Shown: positions 17,192-25,958 of the stretch, piece by piece
How the letters are laid out: every line of letters begins with the position of its first letter
Numbering within the stretch: the stretch's first letter is position 1
Source of the DNA: Enterovirga aerilata
GTDB taxonomy: Bacteria > Pseudomonadota > Alphaproteobacteria > Rhizobiales > Beijerinckiaceae
Assembly: GCF_013044135.1 (NCBI RefSeq)
Contig: NZ_JABEPP010000006.1
Coordinates: 186,001 to 250,000, forward strand
Direction of reading: 5' to 3'
Length of the DNA: 64,000 bases
The notes under the pieces: model-generated
The model's input: the letters and a program-made list of their open reading frames with translations, nothing else
Told to the model about the DNA's origin: nothing
Database searches by the model: none
Position numbers and translations under genes: made by a program

Positions 17192-18003
17192 GGGCGTTTC
17201 TGCTGGCGGCGGCGGTGCTCGGGGCCGCGCTCGCACCGGCACGCGCCGAGCCCGTGCTGCTCCATGCCGCCGGAAGCCTGCGCGAGGCGATGGGCGAGGC
17301 GACCCGCGCCTTCGAGGCCGGTCCGGGCGGCGCGCCCGTGTCCTCGCGGTTCGGACCGTCGGGCCTGCTCCGGGACGAGATCGCGGGCGGAACCAAGGCG
17401 GAGGTCTTCGCCTCCGCGAACATGGAACATCCGCTTTCGCTGACGCGGTCCGGCCGAGCCGGGCCGACGGTGCTCTTCGCCCGTAACCGGCTCTGCGCCC
17501 TCGTCCGGCCCGGTCTTGCGGTCACGACCGAGACCCTGCTGGACCGCATGCTCGATCCTTCCGTGAAGCTCGGCACCTCGACGCCCGGTGCGGATCCCTC
17601 GGGCGACTATGCCTGGCTGGCCTTCCGGCGGGCGGAAGCGGCGCGCCGTGGAAGCCGTGCCGCGCTCGAGGCCAAGGCGCTGCGCCTCACGGGCGGCCCG
17701 GACAGCCCGAAGCCCCCGCCGGACCGCTCCCTCTACGGGCTGATCGTGGGGAAGGGGGATGCCGACATATTCCTCACCTACTGCACGAACGCCGCGCTCG
17801 CCTTGCGCGAGGTGCCCGGCGCGAGTTCGGTCCAGCTGCCCGAGGAAATCGCGGTCGGGGCCGATTACGGCCTGACCGTGATGCGCGGCGCCTCCGAGGC
17901 CGCCTACGGCCTTGCCCTTTTCATCCTCTCCCCCGATGGGCAGGCCATTCTCGCCCGGCACGGATTTACAACCGTCGGAGCCCCGGCCGAGGCAGGCAAC
18001 TGA
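17188..18003 (+). CDS. ModA-like second periplasmic oxyanion-binding protein
   Basis: A 271-aa protein with a signal peptide (AFLLAAAVLGAALAPARA, GTG start). It has ModA/PBP type 2 features: LLHAAGSLREAMGEATRAFE, SSRFGPSGLLRDEIAGG, AEVFASANMEHPLSL, GTSTPGADPSGDYAWLAF, and DIFLTYCTNA near the C-terminus. Its GTG overlaps the tupA TGA (GTGA), so it is part of the same transcript. A second binding protein feeding one permease could extend the substrate range (molybdate as well as tungstate); this is inference. Confidence 0.87.
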   Translation: MRAFLLAAAVLGAALAPARAEPVLLHAAGSLREAMGEATRAFEAGPGGAPVSSRFGPSGLLRDEIAGGTKAEVFASANMEHPLSLTRSGRAGPTVLFARNRLCALVRPGLAVTTETLLDRMLDPSVKLGTSTPGADPSGDYAWLAFRRAEAARRGSRAALEAKALRLTGGPDSPKPPPDRSLYGLIVGKGDADIFLTYCTNAALALREVPGASSVQLPEEIAVGADYGLTVMRGASEAAYGLALFILSPDGQAILARHGFTTVGAPAEAGN

Positions 18004-18080
18004 TCCGAACCCGGCCGGCGGCTCAAAGCTTCGGATACTGCGATTTCCTCTGCGCCGAATCCGGCGTAATCGCGCCGGCG

Positions 18081-18986
18081 ATGCCAAGCGCCAATACCGG
18101 CCGTCGTGGGGCGCCGAGCCTCGAAGACAATCATGGTCGCGCCGCCCTGTTCATGGTGGCGGCGGCGGTCACCCTGCCCGCCATCAATGCCTGCGCCAAG
18201 CATCTGAGCGACTATTCCGTGCTCCAGGTCGGGTGGGCGCGCTACGCCGGTCACTTCGCATTCATGGTGCTGGCCTTTGCGCCCACGAACGGGCTGTCCA
18301 TGCTCAGATCCTCGGCCCTGTCTCTGCAGCTGGTGCGGTCCGGCCTGCACTGCGCCTCGGCCCTCCTGATGTTCTCGGCTCTGGGCATGGTCGCCCTCAC
18401 GACCGCAACGGCCATCAACTTCTCGGCGCCGCTGATCGTGACCGCGCTCGCCCCTCTCATCCTGGGAGAGCGCATCGGCTTGCACAGGGCCATAGCCGTC
18501 GCCGTGGGCTTCGTCGGCGCGCTCATCGTGGTGCGCCCGGGCTACACGGACGCGGCTTTCGCGACGGCGCTGCTCCTCGCCAACGCTTTCGTCTCGGCCG
18601 CCATCCAGATCCTGTCGCGGAAGCTTGCGGGGCGCGATCGGGCGATCACGTCCAACACCTACATGGTCGTGGTCGGCTTCGCCCTATTGTCGCTGCCGCT
18701 CCCTTTCGTATGGCGCATGCCGGCCACCTCGCTCGATCTGCTCGTCTTCCTGACGATCGGGATCTTCGGCGGGCTCGGCCACTATTTCCTGGTGAGCGCG
18801 TTCGAGCAGGCGCCGGCCAGCTTCGTCAGTCCATTCAACTACCTGCAGATCATCGGGGCGGCGGCGCTGGGCTACCTCGTCTTCGGCCAGCTGCCGGATG
18901 CCTGGACGTGGCTCGGGGCCGCGATCATCGCCGCAAGCGGGATGTATGTCCTCCTCCGCGAGCGCCGGGCCAGGGCGAAGCCGTAG
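18081..18986 (+). CDS. DMT-superfamily (EamA) exporter
   Basis: A 301-aa membrane protein with about ten hydrophobic helices and two EamA halves: first half around LMFSALGMVALTTATAINF and GERIGLHRAIAVAVGFVGAL, second half around SAFEQAPASFVSPFNYLQII and GYLVFGQLPDAWTWLGAAII. Family members export metabolites, amino acids or cofactors; the substrate is unknown. It follows the ModA-like gene by 77 bp, with no strong terminator between them. The start at 18081 lacks an evident Shine-Dalgarno; a slightly later start is possible. Confidence 0.88.
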   Translation: MPSANTGRRGAPSLEDNHGRAALFMVAAAVTLPAINACAKHLSDYSVLQVGWARYAGHFAFMVLAFAPTNGLSMLRSSALSLQLVRSGLHCASALLMFSALGMVALTTATAINFSAPLIVTALAPLILGERIGLHRAIAVAVGFVGALIVVRPGYTDAAFATALLLANAFVSAAIQILSRKLAGRDRAITSNTYMVVVGFALLSLPLPFVWRMPATSLDLLVFLTIGIFGGLGHYFLVSAFEQAPASFVSPFNYLQIIGAAALGYLVFGQLPDAWTWLGAAIIAASGMYVLLRERRARAKP

Positions 18987-19012
18987 ATCCCCGGCGCTTG
19001 TGCGACCGTCCG

Positions 19013-19243
19013 CTAGTCGAAACGGACCAGCAGCGCGATGAGGTCGCCCCGCTCGATCGCGGTGCTTGGCGTTTTGACCAGGATGCCGCGGATCGTTCGT
19101 TCGATCTGATCGAGCATCGCCCTCATGCCGATCAGCTCGGGGGCGTGAGCCGCCATGTCGAAGGGAGCATGGACAAGATAGGCCGAGTATCGCTCGTCAA
19201 GCCGAGAGGTCCCGAGGACCTCCGGAATCCACGGCTCGCTCAT
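19013..19243 (-). CDS. Small hypothetical protein (76 aa)
   Basis: A 76-aa soluble reading starting MSEPWIPEVLGTSRLDERYS and ending GDLIALLVRFD. No family was recognised. Composition is balanced (not a GC-frame artefact of Arg/Ala/Pro) and it is the only plausible reading between the DMT gene and 19.4 kb. A purine run GGGGGCG precedes the ATG, a weak ribosome-binding site. Confidence 0.5.
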   Translation of the reverse strand: MSEPWIPEVLGTSRLDERYSAYLVHAPFDMAAHAPELIGMRAMLDQIERTIRGILVKTPSTAIERGDLIALLVRFD

Positions 19244-19419
19244 CGCACGCCCCCGATCGGCACGACGCCAGGCGTCTCGGCGGCCATTACAACGGATGAA
19301 CGTGGCCGATCCGTAAAGGGCCCCGAAGGGAAGGCCCTAAGCCCGATGGAGTTAACCCGAGCGTTGCCCGGCCGGGCGCAACTGAACCGACCGCGCGATC
19401 CCTTTCAGGGGGCACGCGC

Positions 19420-19647
19420 CTAGCCCACCGGAAAGAGGGGCTCTCCCATTGCCGCAGCATAGGTCAGCGGAAGTCCGGCCAGGAAGCCTACCAGCACGCC
19501 GCGCCAGAAATGCCAGCCTTCCCTCCGCGATCGGGCTCTCAGATCGGCGAGGGAGACATCGAAGACCGGCTCGCCCGTTTCGGCCGGCTTCCCCGGTCGG
19601 GCTCTGCCGCTCCTTGGGAGTGCTGAAGCTCCCGCCGGGGCGGGCAT
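19420..19647 (-). CDS. Small single-pass membrane protein (75 aa)
   Basis: From ATG 19647 (GAGGCGAGGCGGG just upstream) a 75-aa protein is read: a Pro/Ala-rich N-terminus, SLADLRARSRREGWHFWRG, then one transmembrane helix GVLVGFLAGLPLTYAAAMGE at the C-terminus. The longer in-frame reading up to 19971 is Arg/Pro-rich and not convincing. No family recognised. Confidence 0.45.
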   Translation of the reverse strand: MPAPAGASALPRSGRARPGKPAETGEPVFDVSLADLRARSRREGWHFWRGVLVGFLAGLPLTYAAAMGEPLFPVG

Positions 19648-20041
19648 CCCGCCTCGCCTCTCGATCCACTCCTCGATCAGATGCAGACCGTCCGGAGGCG
19701 AGCTGGCGGAGCCAACATGTCCCGCAACTGTTCCGCTTTCGGGGCTGCGATGCACTCCGGTCTCCTTGCGCTTTCGACGCGGAAGCCAACGTCGGTGACC
19801 GTCCAGGGTTCCAGGCGCGGCCGATCTCCGGCGCGGTACTGCGCTCCTGAGGGAGCGCGGATCGGATTTGGGCCTGCTGGCCCGTTCAGGGCCGCACAGC
19901 TTCACGGCTGGACGACTGGGAGAGAGTGGGCGGCTACGTTGCTGATTCCCTCGGCGCTGCACGTGCGACATCGCCCGGGCCGGGTTGCGCCGGTCAGGCC
20001 ACCGATGCGATATCCACGCGCGTCATTGTCCGGAGCACGCA
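19648..20041. other. Intergenic region without a convincing gene
   Basis: About 390 bases in which all readings are Arg/Ala/Pro-rich frame shadows. No RNA gene, terminator with T-run or strong promoter was seen. Confidence 0.45.
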
Positions 20042-20380
20042 TTGAAACTGTTTCTCCTTGCGACGTTCGCTCTGGGGCTCGCGACCGCCGCGCAGGCCGG
20101 GCCCGCCAGCCATACGGACAAGGTCGGCCCGGACGCGGCGACCAAACGCGACAGCTCGATCGGGCGCTATCACCAGCTGCGCCGCCTCCATCGGCAGAGC
20201 CACGGCCGACCCGCTTTCCGGCAGGGCGCGAACTGTGTCACGCCGAAGCTCGTCTGCTGGGTGCCGAGAGTCAAAGCTGCGGGGGCTGCCTGTTCCTGCG
20301 CGACGCCGCAAAGCGGCAAGGTGGCCGGGATGATCGAGGGTAAGCGGCACTTGCCGGATGGGGGCGTCGAGGGGAAGTGA
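20042..20380 (+). CDS. Small secreted Cys-containing hypothetical protein
   Basis: Read from TTG 20042 (CGGAG six bases upstream), a 112-aa protein has a good Sec signal peptide (KLFLLATFALGLATAAQA, cleavage after residue 19). The mature part contains SIGRYHQLRRLHRQSHGR, then four cysteines in NCVTPKLVCWVP and GAACSCATP that may form disulfides in the periplasm. No family recognised. An upstream ATG at 19985 would hide the signal peptide behind a polar leader and is less likely. Confidence 0.5.
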   Translation: MKLFLLATFALGLATAAQAGPASHTDKVGPDAATKRDSSIGRYHQLRRLHRQSHGRPAFRQGANCVTPKLVCWVPRVKAAGAACSCATPQSGKVAGMIEGKRHLPDGGVEGK

Positions 20381-20626
20381 CGCCGGCGTCGGCCAGCGTC
20401 GGGCGATGCGGGATGGCTCGAGAGAGGACGTCGCGGCGCTAGGTTCGCCCCCGATCTGCAATCTCCTACAGCGTCGCCCCAGCCAGGAGAGCATCCGCAC
20501 CTTGTTCCGCGTCGGGCGCGACCTGCAACCGCTGCACTTCAGCTCAGGCTGGTTGCCCTGAGCGTTCCCCGCGAGCAATCTTCGACGCTCGCAGGAGAGA
20601 ATTTCGAGCTAAGCTATTGATTGCGT
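20381..20626. other. Intergenic region between last host gene and attachment site
   Basis: Nothing gene-like; no T-run terminator seen. It marks the end of recognisable host coding before the tRNA remnant. Confidence 0.45.
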
Positions 20627-20671
20627 TGGTACCGCCGCCCCGGCTCGAACGGGGGACCCCCAGATCCACAA
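20627..20671 (-). other. 3' half of a tRNA-His(GTG) gene; probable prophage attachment site
   Basis: Read on the minus strand: anticodon loop TTGTGGA (20671-20665), 3' anticodon stem TCTGG, variable loop GGGTC, T stem/loop CCCCG-TTCGAGC-CGGGG, acceptor strand CGGCGGT, then A73 and CCA ending at 20627. The bases 5' of the anticodon loop (CCCGC) do not pair with TCTGG, and no D-arm or 5' acceptor follows within the next 100 bases. So the tRNA is truncated exactly in the anticodon loop, a usual crossover region for tyrosine recombinases. A73 without an extra G fits alphaproteobacterial tRNA-His. The intact copy should lie beyond the right end of the prophage. Confidence 0.65.
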
Positions 20672-20841
20672 GCGGGGTTAAGACAATGAAATTGTTGGGT
20701 TTTCCTTGTAAACGGCCCGACGAGAAATCAATGACTTAGGATGGTCGCCGTAAACGGAAATCAGCCCCGAAACGAGGCCGATATTGCACCCGAAGGCGCC
20801 GATACCCATATGACAATCTGACCTCTTAGGCAGACTTCCCG

Positions 20842-20874
20842 CCCCGGCGCCGCAAGGCGACCGGGGTTCTTTTT
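20842..20874 (+). terminator. Intrinsic terminator at left prophage end
   Basis: CCCCGGCGCC-GCAA-GGCGACCGGGG forms an about 10-bp stem with one bulge, followed on the plus strand by TTCTTTTT. In the minus direction the hairpin sits right after the stop of the last late gene. It insulates the late operon from rightward host transcription and may work both ways, though the T-run is on the plus side. Confidence 0.7.
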
Positions 20875-23848
20875 AGCGCACCGGCTCGACGGGCTCGGCC
20901 CCGTACTCGCGATTGAGCGAGCCGGCGCCGATGGCACCCGCCACCGCCGGGAAGCGGTAGTTGATCGAGCCGCGCAGGATGTCCTCGCCCTTCGTCGCGC
21001 CGGCCGCCGCGCGGATCGCATCCCACACCGTCTCGCGCTGCTGAACCGTCTTCACGTTCATCATCAACTTGCGCATGAGGTCATAGTCCTTCACGGCGGC
21101 CGAGAGTACGTCGAGCGCCTGCTGCCGGGGCATCTGATCCATGATCTTTTGCCCCATCTTGGCACCCCACGCGGACTGCATGAGCGGGTGCGCGCCGAAA
21201 AACCTCGTCAGGTTGATGTTCTGCATGTAGCCGGCGCCGGCCGCCTTCGCGATCAGGAGGGCGAGGGCGTTCGGCTCCAGGATGAAGTCGTTCATCGCAG
21301 GCGCGTTCTCGAACGCCTTCTCCATCCGCACGGCCCGCTGCACAATCTGCTGAAGTTGCGCCCGCTCTGTCGTGTTCAGGACGCCACTCGTGCTGAGCGT
21401 CTCCATCAGGCTCGGGTTCTTCGGTGACAGAGACGAGTTCAGCACCTCGTCGAGGCTTTGCCAAAAACCCTTCTGTGCTGTCGCCTTACCCATTGCTTGG
21501 TTGAGTGCAACATCCCATGCGGCCGAGAACAGGCCACGTGCCGCGTCATCGCCGCCGGCCTTCGCCATCGCCGCGAGTGCCTTCATGTCGGCCGAGGGGT
21601 TTGGGCCATTGATGATGGCCTGAACCGCCCTAGTCGGGTCTTCACCGGCCTTCAGTACCTTCGCAAACGCCGATTGCTCCCGCACCACCTTCAGCGTGCG
21701 GTTCAGTTGGTCGATATGGTCAAGTTGCGCCCCCGTGACCTCGGCCGCTTCAAGGATCGAGCGACGGAGATCCGGAAAGCGGTTCAACACCGCTTCATTC
21801 TGCTGCACGTAGCGGGCCGCCGCACGGGGGTTCACCGCGCCCGTCTGTGGATCAACAATCGCCGAGGCCGCGTGCTGTCGTAGGAACGTCTCCTGCTGCG
21901 CGCGCATCTGTGGCGAGAAATCGGGCGTGGCCACACCGCTTGCCGAGGTGAGCGGTGTCGTGGCCTCCTCAAGCTCACGGAGGTTCTGCCCGCGCGCGAT
22001 GGGGTTGCCTGTCATCGCCCGTTCGAGCGTTTGTGCGGGTGCAAGGCGGTCAGCGCCGGTCGCGGCACTTTGCTGTGACAGACCTGCGAAGGTGCGGGTC
22101 CACCGATCATGAAGCGCCCGCGAGAACGCACGGGCCTCCTCGGCGCCGGCCACGGGCGAGAGATCGTCGAGGAGCGCGCCCGCGAGCTTGTTGTAGATCG
22201 AGCCGAACGTGAAGTCGGGATTGGAGCCCGCATAGGCCCCCTTGGCGAGATCGAGGAGGCGTGAGCGTGTGTTCTGAAGGGCCTCTGCCGTGAACCGGAC
22301 GTTATTCGACCGCGCGAGATCGGCGACTGCCTTCAGGGGTTCGGGCAGGCTCTCACCAGGCAGTAGGCGCGTCTCGTCGATCTCGGCGAAGACGCGCTTG
22401 AAGTTGGTCGGCGCGATCTCCTGCTTCAGATCGAGCTTCGACCATAGGCTCTTTTCGAGGGTCCGGCCCGCTCTCCATGCCTCGTCGAGCACCTTGCGTG
22501 CCTCAATGCTCGCCGCCTCACGCACCGCTGCATCAGGGATCAGATGCGCATTCGTGACTGCGCGCTGAATGGTGTCCTGCGCCGCCGCGATCTCGTCGGC
22601 AAGCTTCGCTTCCTCGGCTGAGAGCGCGTTCCGCGCAGCCCGTGAGAGAGCTGTCACGTCACCGCCGGCCGCCGCTTTCCCGGCGTCGTCGGCGAGGGTA
22701 TTCATCACGGCCGCCGCGCGATCCTGAAGCTGATCCCGAAGCTCGGGGTTCTTCGCGGCAAGCTGCTGCTGCACGGCTATGAGGGTCGGGCTGTCCGCCA
22801 CCTCGGCCGGCAGGAAGCCGCGCGCCGCCTCGTCGGCGGCCTGTGGCGTACTTAGCCGCGCAAGCACCTCCGCCGGGTCCTCGCCCGTCTTCGCGAAGGC
22901 CGGCGCGAGCGCCCGTGCCGCGTTGTCGAGGCGCCGGGCCTCGGCACCCTCGCCGAGGCGGCGGAGGCGCTCCGGGAGCGCCATCTTGGCCCACGACGGC
23001 AGGCTGTCGATGTTCGCCGCCACGCTGTCAATCATCGGGTCGATTAGCGGGCTCGCGACGCGCCGCGCCGCGTTCTTCAGCGGATCGAGGACCGGGGCCG
23101 TGACGTGCCCGGCGACAGACATGGGCGACATGATCGAGCCGCCGACCTGCCCGAGGACGTTGGCGAGTTCGCTGTCGGGCGCGACCATACCGGCAATGGC
23201 ACCGCCCTGCGCCGCGCCGACCGTGGCGCCCATCTGCTGCGCCACCCATCGCGGGTCCTGCGCGGCCTGCTTCACCATCGTGGCGCCGACACTATCGGCG
23301 GCCGTGATCGGCGCCATGGCGCTCGGCGCGCGAGCGGCCATGCCGAAGCCGAGGAACGCCGGCACGGCCGAGCCCACGGCGTCGCCCATGTTGTAGGCCC
23401 ACTTGTAGTCGTCGGGCGTGCCTTCGCGGCCCTTGGATAGGCCACCCTTTTTGAGCTTCTCCTGAAGCCATCGCGTACCCATGAAGGCCGTGTTCGGGTC
23501 GATCACAAGATCGGGTTTGTCGAGCCCGGCCTGTCCCCACGCAAGCGTCTTCAGGTTCGGGTTCTTCACGAAGGCGCCCACGTCGTTAATGAAGCTCGTG
23601 GCGATGTCCACAGGCCACCCCAAGCCGCGCGCGAGCACGCTGTCGTTGAAGCCCGATGCGGCGGCGTCGGCCGCCTCATAGGCGGCGTTCGGCGCGCGTC
23701 CGGCGTCCGGTGCTTCCTTGCTCGGCCCACCCGTGATGTTCAAGGATGTGGCGATCTCATCGACCGTGCGCTGCTGATCCTCGGGCGAGAGCTTCAGAAA
23801 CGCGTCGCCCACCTCGACGCGCCGGCCGCCGATTTCGAGGGTAGCCAT
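20873..23848 (-). CDS. Large internal virion/ejection protein (991 aa)
   Basis: Last gene of the late operon. The N-terminus ATLEIGGRRVEVGDAFLKLS is a short motif common to large internal core proteins of short-tailed phages. A Gly/Ala-rich, weakly hydrophobic segment (about 165-255) is followed by long alpha-helical stretches (AQAATL-free, Ala/Leu/Glu-rich) to the C-terminus. No transglycosylase or peptidase motif was found. Start ATG 23848 overlaps the upstream TAA (TAATG). Size and last position suggest a DNA-ejection protein packed inside the capsid; the enzymatic role is unknown. Confidence 0.72.
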   Translation of the reverse strand: MATLEIGGRRVEVGDAFLKLSPEDQQRTVDEIATSLNITGGPSKEAPDAGRAPNAAYEAADAAASGFNDSVLARGLGWPVDIATSFINDVGAFVKNPNLKTLAWGQAGLDKPDLVIDPNTAFMGTRWLQEKLKKGGLSKGREGTPDDYKWAYNMGDAVGSAVPAFLGFGMAARAPSAMAPITAADSVGATMVKQAAQDPRWVAQQMGATVGAAQGGAIAGMVAPDSELANVLGQVGGSIMSPMSVAGHVTAPVLDPLKNAARRVASPLIDPMIDSVAANIDSLPSWAKMALPERLRRLGEGAEARRLDNAARALAPAFAKTGEDPAEVLARLSTPQAADEAARGFLPAEVADSPTLIAVQQQLAAKNPELRDQLQDRAAAVMNTLADDAGKAAAGGDVTALSRAARNALSAEEAKLADEIAAAQDTIQRAVTNAHLIPDAAVREAASIEARKVLDEAWRAGRTLEKSLWSKLDLKQEIAPTNFKRVFAEIDETRLLPGESLPEPLKAVADLARSNNVRFTAEALQNTRSRLLDLAKGAYAGSNPDFTFGSIYNKLAGALLDDLSPVAGAEEARAFSRALHDRWTRTFAGLSQQSAATGADRLAPAQTLERAMTGNPIARGQNLRELEEATTPLTSASGVATPDFSPQMRAQQETFLRQHAASAIVDPQTGAVNPRAAARYVQQNEAVLNRFPDLRRSILEAAEVTGAQLDHIDQLNRTLKVVREQSAFAKVLKAGEDPTRAVQAIINGPNPSADMKALAAMAKAGGDDAARGLFSAAWDVALNQAMGKATAQKGFWQSLDEVLNSSLSPKNPSLMETLSTSGVLNTTERAQLQQIVQRAVRMEKAFENAPAMNDFILEPNALALLIAKAAGAGYMQNINLTRFFGAHPLMQSAWGAKMGQKIMDQMPRQQALDVLSAAVKDYDLMRKLMMNVKTVQQRETVWDAIRAAAGATKGEDILRGSINYRFPAVAGAIGAGSLNREYGAEPVEPVR

Positions 23849-25197
23849 TACTGCACGACCCTCCACGGCACGCCCGAGCGGGTCGTGCCTGAGCCGCCCG
23901 TACTGCCGCCGCCACCTCGCGAGCCGGGCGTGGTCGTCTCAGGCTTCCAAAAGTTGCGGATAGCGAAATCGTGCATGTCAACGACACGTTCGAGCATCGC
24001 CTTGTTCTCAAGCAGGTCCCGGTATCCCTTCTGATCGAGCGTCGCCGGCTGCGACAGGCGTCGGTTCACATCGTTAAGCTGCTGCTGCACGAAGTCGCGT
24101 CGGCCCTTCAGTTTACCGAGGGCAGTGGCGTCCGGCGTGCCAATATCCGCGATAGGCACCGAATGCTTCGTCGCAAGCTCCTCGCGGATCATGTTCGTCA
24201 CACGACCCGGCACCTCCTGCGCGAGTGTGTTCTTCGTCAGCGTGTCGAGATCCTTCATGAACGCCTCGGCGCGCGTCAGGTCGGGCGCCACATCGGCGCC
24301 GAACGGCGCGCCGAGAGTGTTTCCGAGCCACTGCGCCGACCGACGTACAGCACCCATGCCGCCCGTGATGTCAGAGATCGCGACGCCGCTAGGGTAGGTC
24401 GAGCGATCAAGGATCTTCTGCTGATCGGGAGTGAGCGGGGCGCCGGCCGGCCCGGAGCCACCGGGCGCCGGGCCGCCGCCGGGCGTGATTGGCCCGTTCG
24501 GCCCCACAAGCACGCGCTGCTTGCGTTTGCCGCCAATCACGTTCGGGTCGGCCACCTCCACATCAGCGAAGGTGTGCGTGCCCGCCACAAGGCCGTTCGC
24601 GAGGGCCGTCGCCTGATCGTCGGGGAAGCCGAGCGACTTCAGAGCCTCGCGGCCGAGCGCGGCCTGCCGTTCGGCGGCCGAGGGCACCTTGCTCTGCGCC
24701 TCGGCGTCGATATCCTTCTTCCGCCGGTAGGTTTCGATTTCGCCCGGTGCAAGCGCCCTCTGCTGCGCGAGTGCGTTCTGAAGCTGTATGGAGGCGTTGT
24801 CACGCGCGGCGAGAGCGGCGCTCGGGTCGAGGAGCATCCGGGCGCGCGCGATATCATCGCCACCGATGTTCTGAAGGATCTTGAGCGCCTGCGCCCGCCG
24901 TGCCCGCTCTTCTTGTTCATCTTTGGCACGCTGCCCGAGGAGCCGGGCTTGCGCCGCCGTCAGCATCGCCTTTTGCGCATCGTTGGACACGCCCGCGAGC
25001 TTCGCAAGCACTTCGCCCCGCTGCCCGACAGGACCGGGCTGCGCCGCTGCGAGGAGAATGCTGCCAATCTGCCCGAGCGATGACATCCGCATTGCGGAAA
25101 GCTGCTCGGGCGTGATGCCGTATGTTTCTGCAAGCCGTGCGTCAGCATTCGGGTCCGGCCCGAGGAGCCCGCCGATGTTGTCGAACAGTCCGGCCAT
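23848..25197 (-). CDS. Internal virion/structural protein (449 aa), helical
   Basis: A 449-aa protein starting MAGLFDNIGGLLGPDPNADA, with a long Ala/Gln/Arg-rich helical segment (about 50-190), a Gly/Pro-rich linker ([17 protein letters not shown]) and a second helical part. No family recognised with certainty; position between the M15 peptidase and the large terminal protein suggests an internal virion or ejection component. TAATG overlaps on both sides indicate translational coupling. Confidence 0.65.
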   Translation of the reverse strand: MAGLFDNIGGLLGPDPNADARLAETYGITPEQLSAMRMSSLGQIGSILLAAAQPGPVGQRGEVLAKLAGVSNDAQKAMLTAAQARLLGQRAKDEQEERARRAQALKILQNIGGDDIARARMLLDPSAALAARDNASIQLQNALAQQRALAPGEIETYRRKKDIDAEAQSKVPSAAERQAALGREALKSLGFPDDQATALANGLVAGTHTFADVEVADPNVIGGKRKQRVLVGPNGPITPGGGPAPGGSGPAGAPLTPDQQKILDRSTYPSGVAISDITGGMGAVRRSAQWLGNTLGAPFGADVAPDLTRAEAFMKDLDTLTKNTLAQEVPGRVTNMIREELATKHSVPIADIGTPDATALGKLKGRRDFVQQQLNDVNRRLSQPATLDQKGYRDLLENKAMLERVVDMHDFAIRNFWKPETTTPGSRGGGGSTGGSGTTRSGVPWRVVQ

Positions 25198-25955
25198 TAG
25201 AGTAGCCCACCCCCGTGTGCGGCCATCGCCATGCGCCAAAGTTCTTGCGTGCTCTTGTCCTCACGCGGCTGCGCTGCCGCGAGAAGTTGCCCGCCGAGCC
25301 CCATGAGGCCGCCGAAATTCGGCCCGGCCACCGCCGCAGACGCAGAAGCCGACGCAGCCGGTGCGCTCGGATCGACGAGCGGGAAGGTCGGCGAAATCGG
25401 CGCCGTGGCGATGTCCGTATTCGGAACAGGCCCGAGAAGGCCGCCCGGCGTGGTCGGCGCGGCGGCCTGTACCGTGTCGAGGAGCCCATTTGGCCGCGCG
25501 GGTGGTGTCATGGGTGTGGCAGTCTGCGACGTGGTCGGTGCCTGCGCGAGGATTGTGTTCGTGCCCGTCCCGGTTCCGTTCAGGTGCGCCATGAGCACAT
25601 TGCGGATGGGCTCAGGGACCTGCGGAAGGGATGTGCGGGAGCGGTTCGGCCCCCACGCCGCCGGGCTCTGCCGCAAATCCACGTGCATCGAGCCGTTGTT
25701 GTAGTAGCCGAGCCCGCCCGCGCCCCGATCACGCCACCACTGAAGCGCCTCGGCCTGACGCTCCAACGGCACATTGCTGCCCCACGAATAGTCGAGGGCG
25801 TTGCCGTGCATGTGCTGCGATCCTCGGGCGCCGCCCACGGAAGCATTGTGCTCGGGCGAGCGATATGCCGAAGATACCCGGAACTCAGGGAAGCGTTCCG
25901 AAAACTGTTGGTATAGCTGCCGCAGCCGTTGGTTGATATTGTCGAGGCTCGCCAT
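25197..25955 (-). CDS. Peptidase M15-like virion protein (D-Ala-D-Ala carboxypeptidase fold)
   Basis: Residues 1 to about 105 carry an M15/VanY-type zinc peptidase domain: FRVSSAYRSPEHNASVGG, then SQHMHGNALDYSW (the SxHxxGxAxD-type metal site) and NNGSMHVDL (second His/Asp). The remaining 150 residues are Pro/Thr/Ala-rich and disordered-looking (PTTSQTATPMTPPARP). It probably cleaves peptidoglycan peptides during DNA entry, as a virion-associated enzyme rather than the main endolysin, since a separate lysozyme is present with the holin. Confidence 0.82.
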   Translation of the reverse strand: MASLDNINQRLRQLYQQFSERFPEFRVSSAYRSPEHNASVGGARGSQHMHGNALDYSWGSNVPLERQAEALQWWRDRGAGGLGYYNNGSMHVDLRQSPAAWGPNRSRTSLPQVPEPIRNVLMAHLNGTGTGTNTILAQAPTTSQTATPMTPPARPNGLLDTVQAAAPTTPGGLLGPVPNTDIATAPISPTFPLVDPSAPAASASASAAVAGPNFGGLMGLGGQLLAAAQPREDKSTQELWRMAMAAHGGGLL

Positions 25956-25958
25956 CCC

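Noticed and set aside
19648-19971. N-terminal extension of the small membrane protein at 19420-19647
   Set aside because: Arg/Pro/Ser-rich frame-shadow composition; ATG 19647 has a better upstream purine run.
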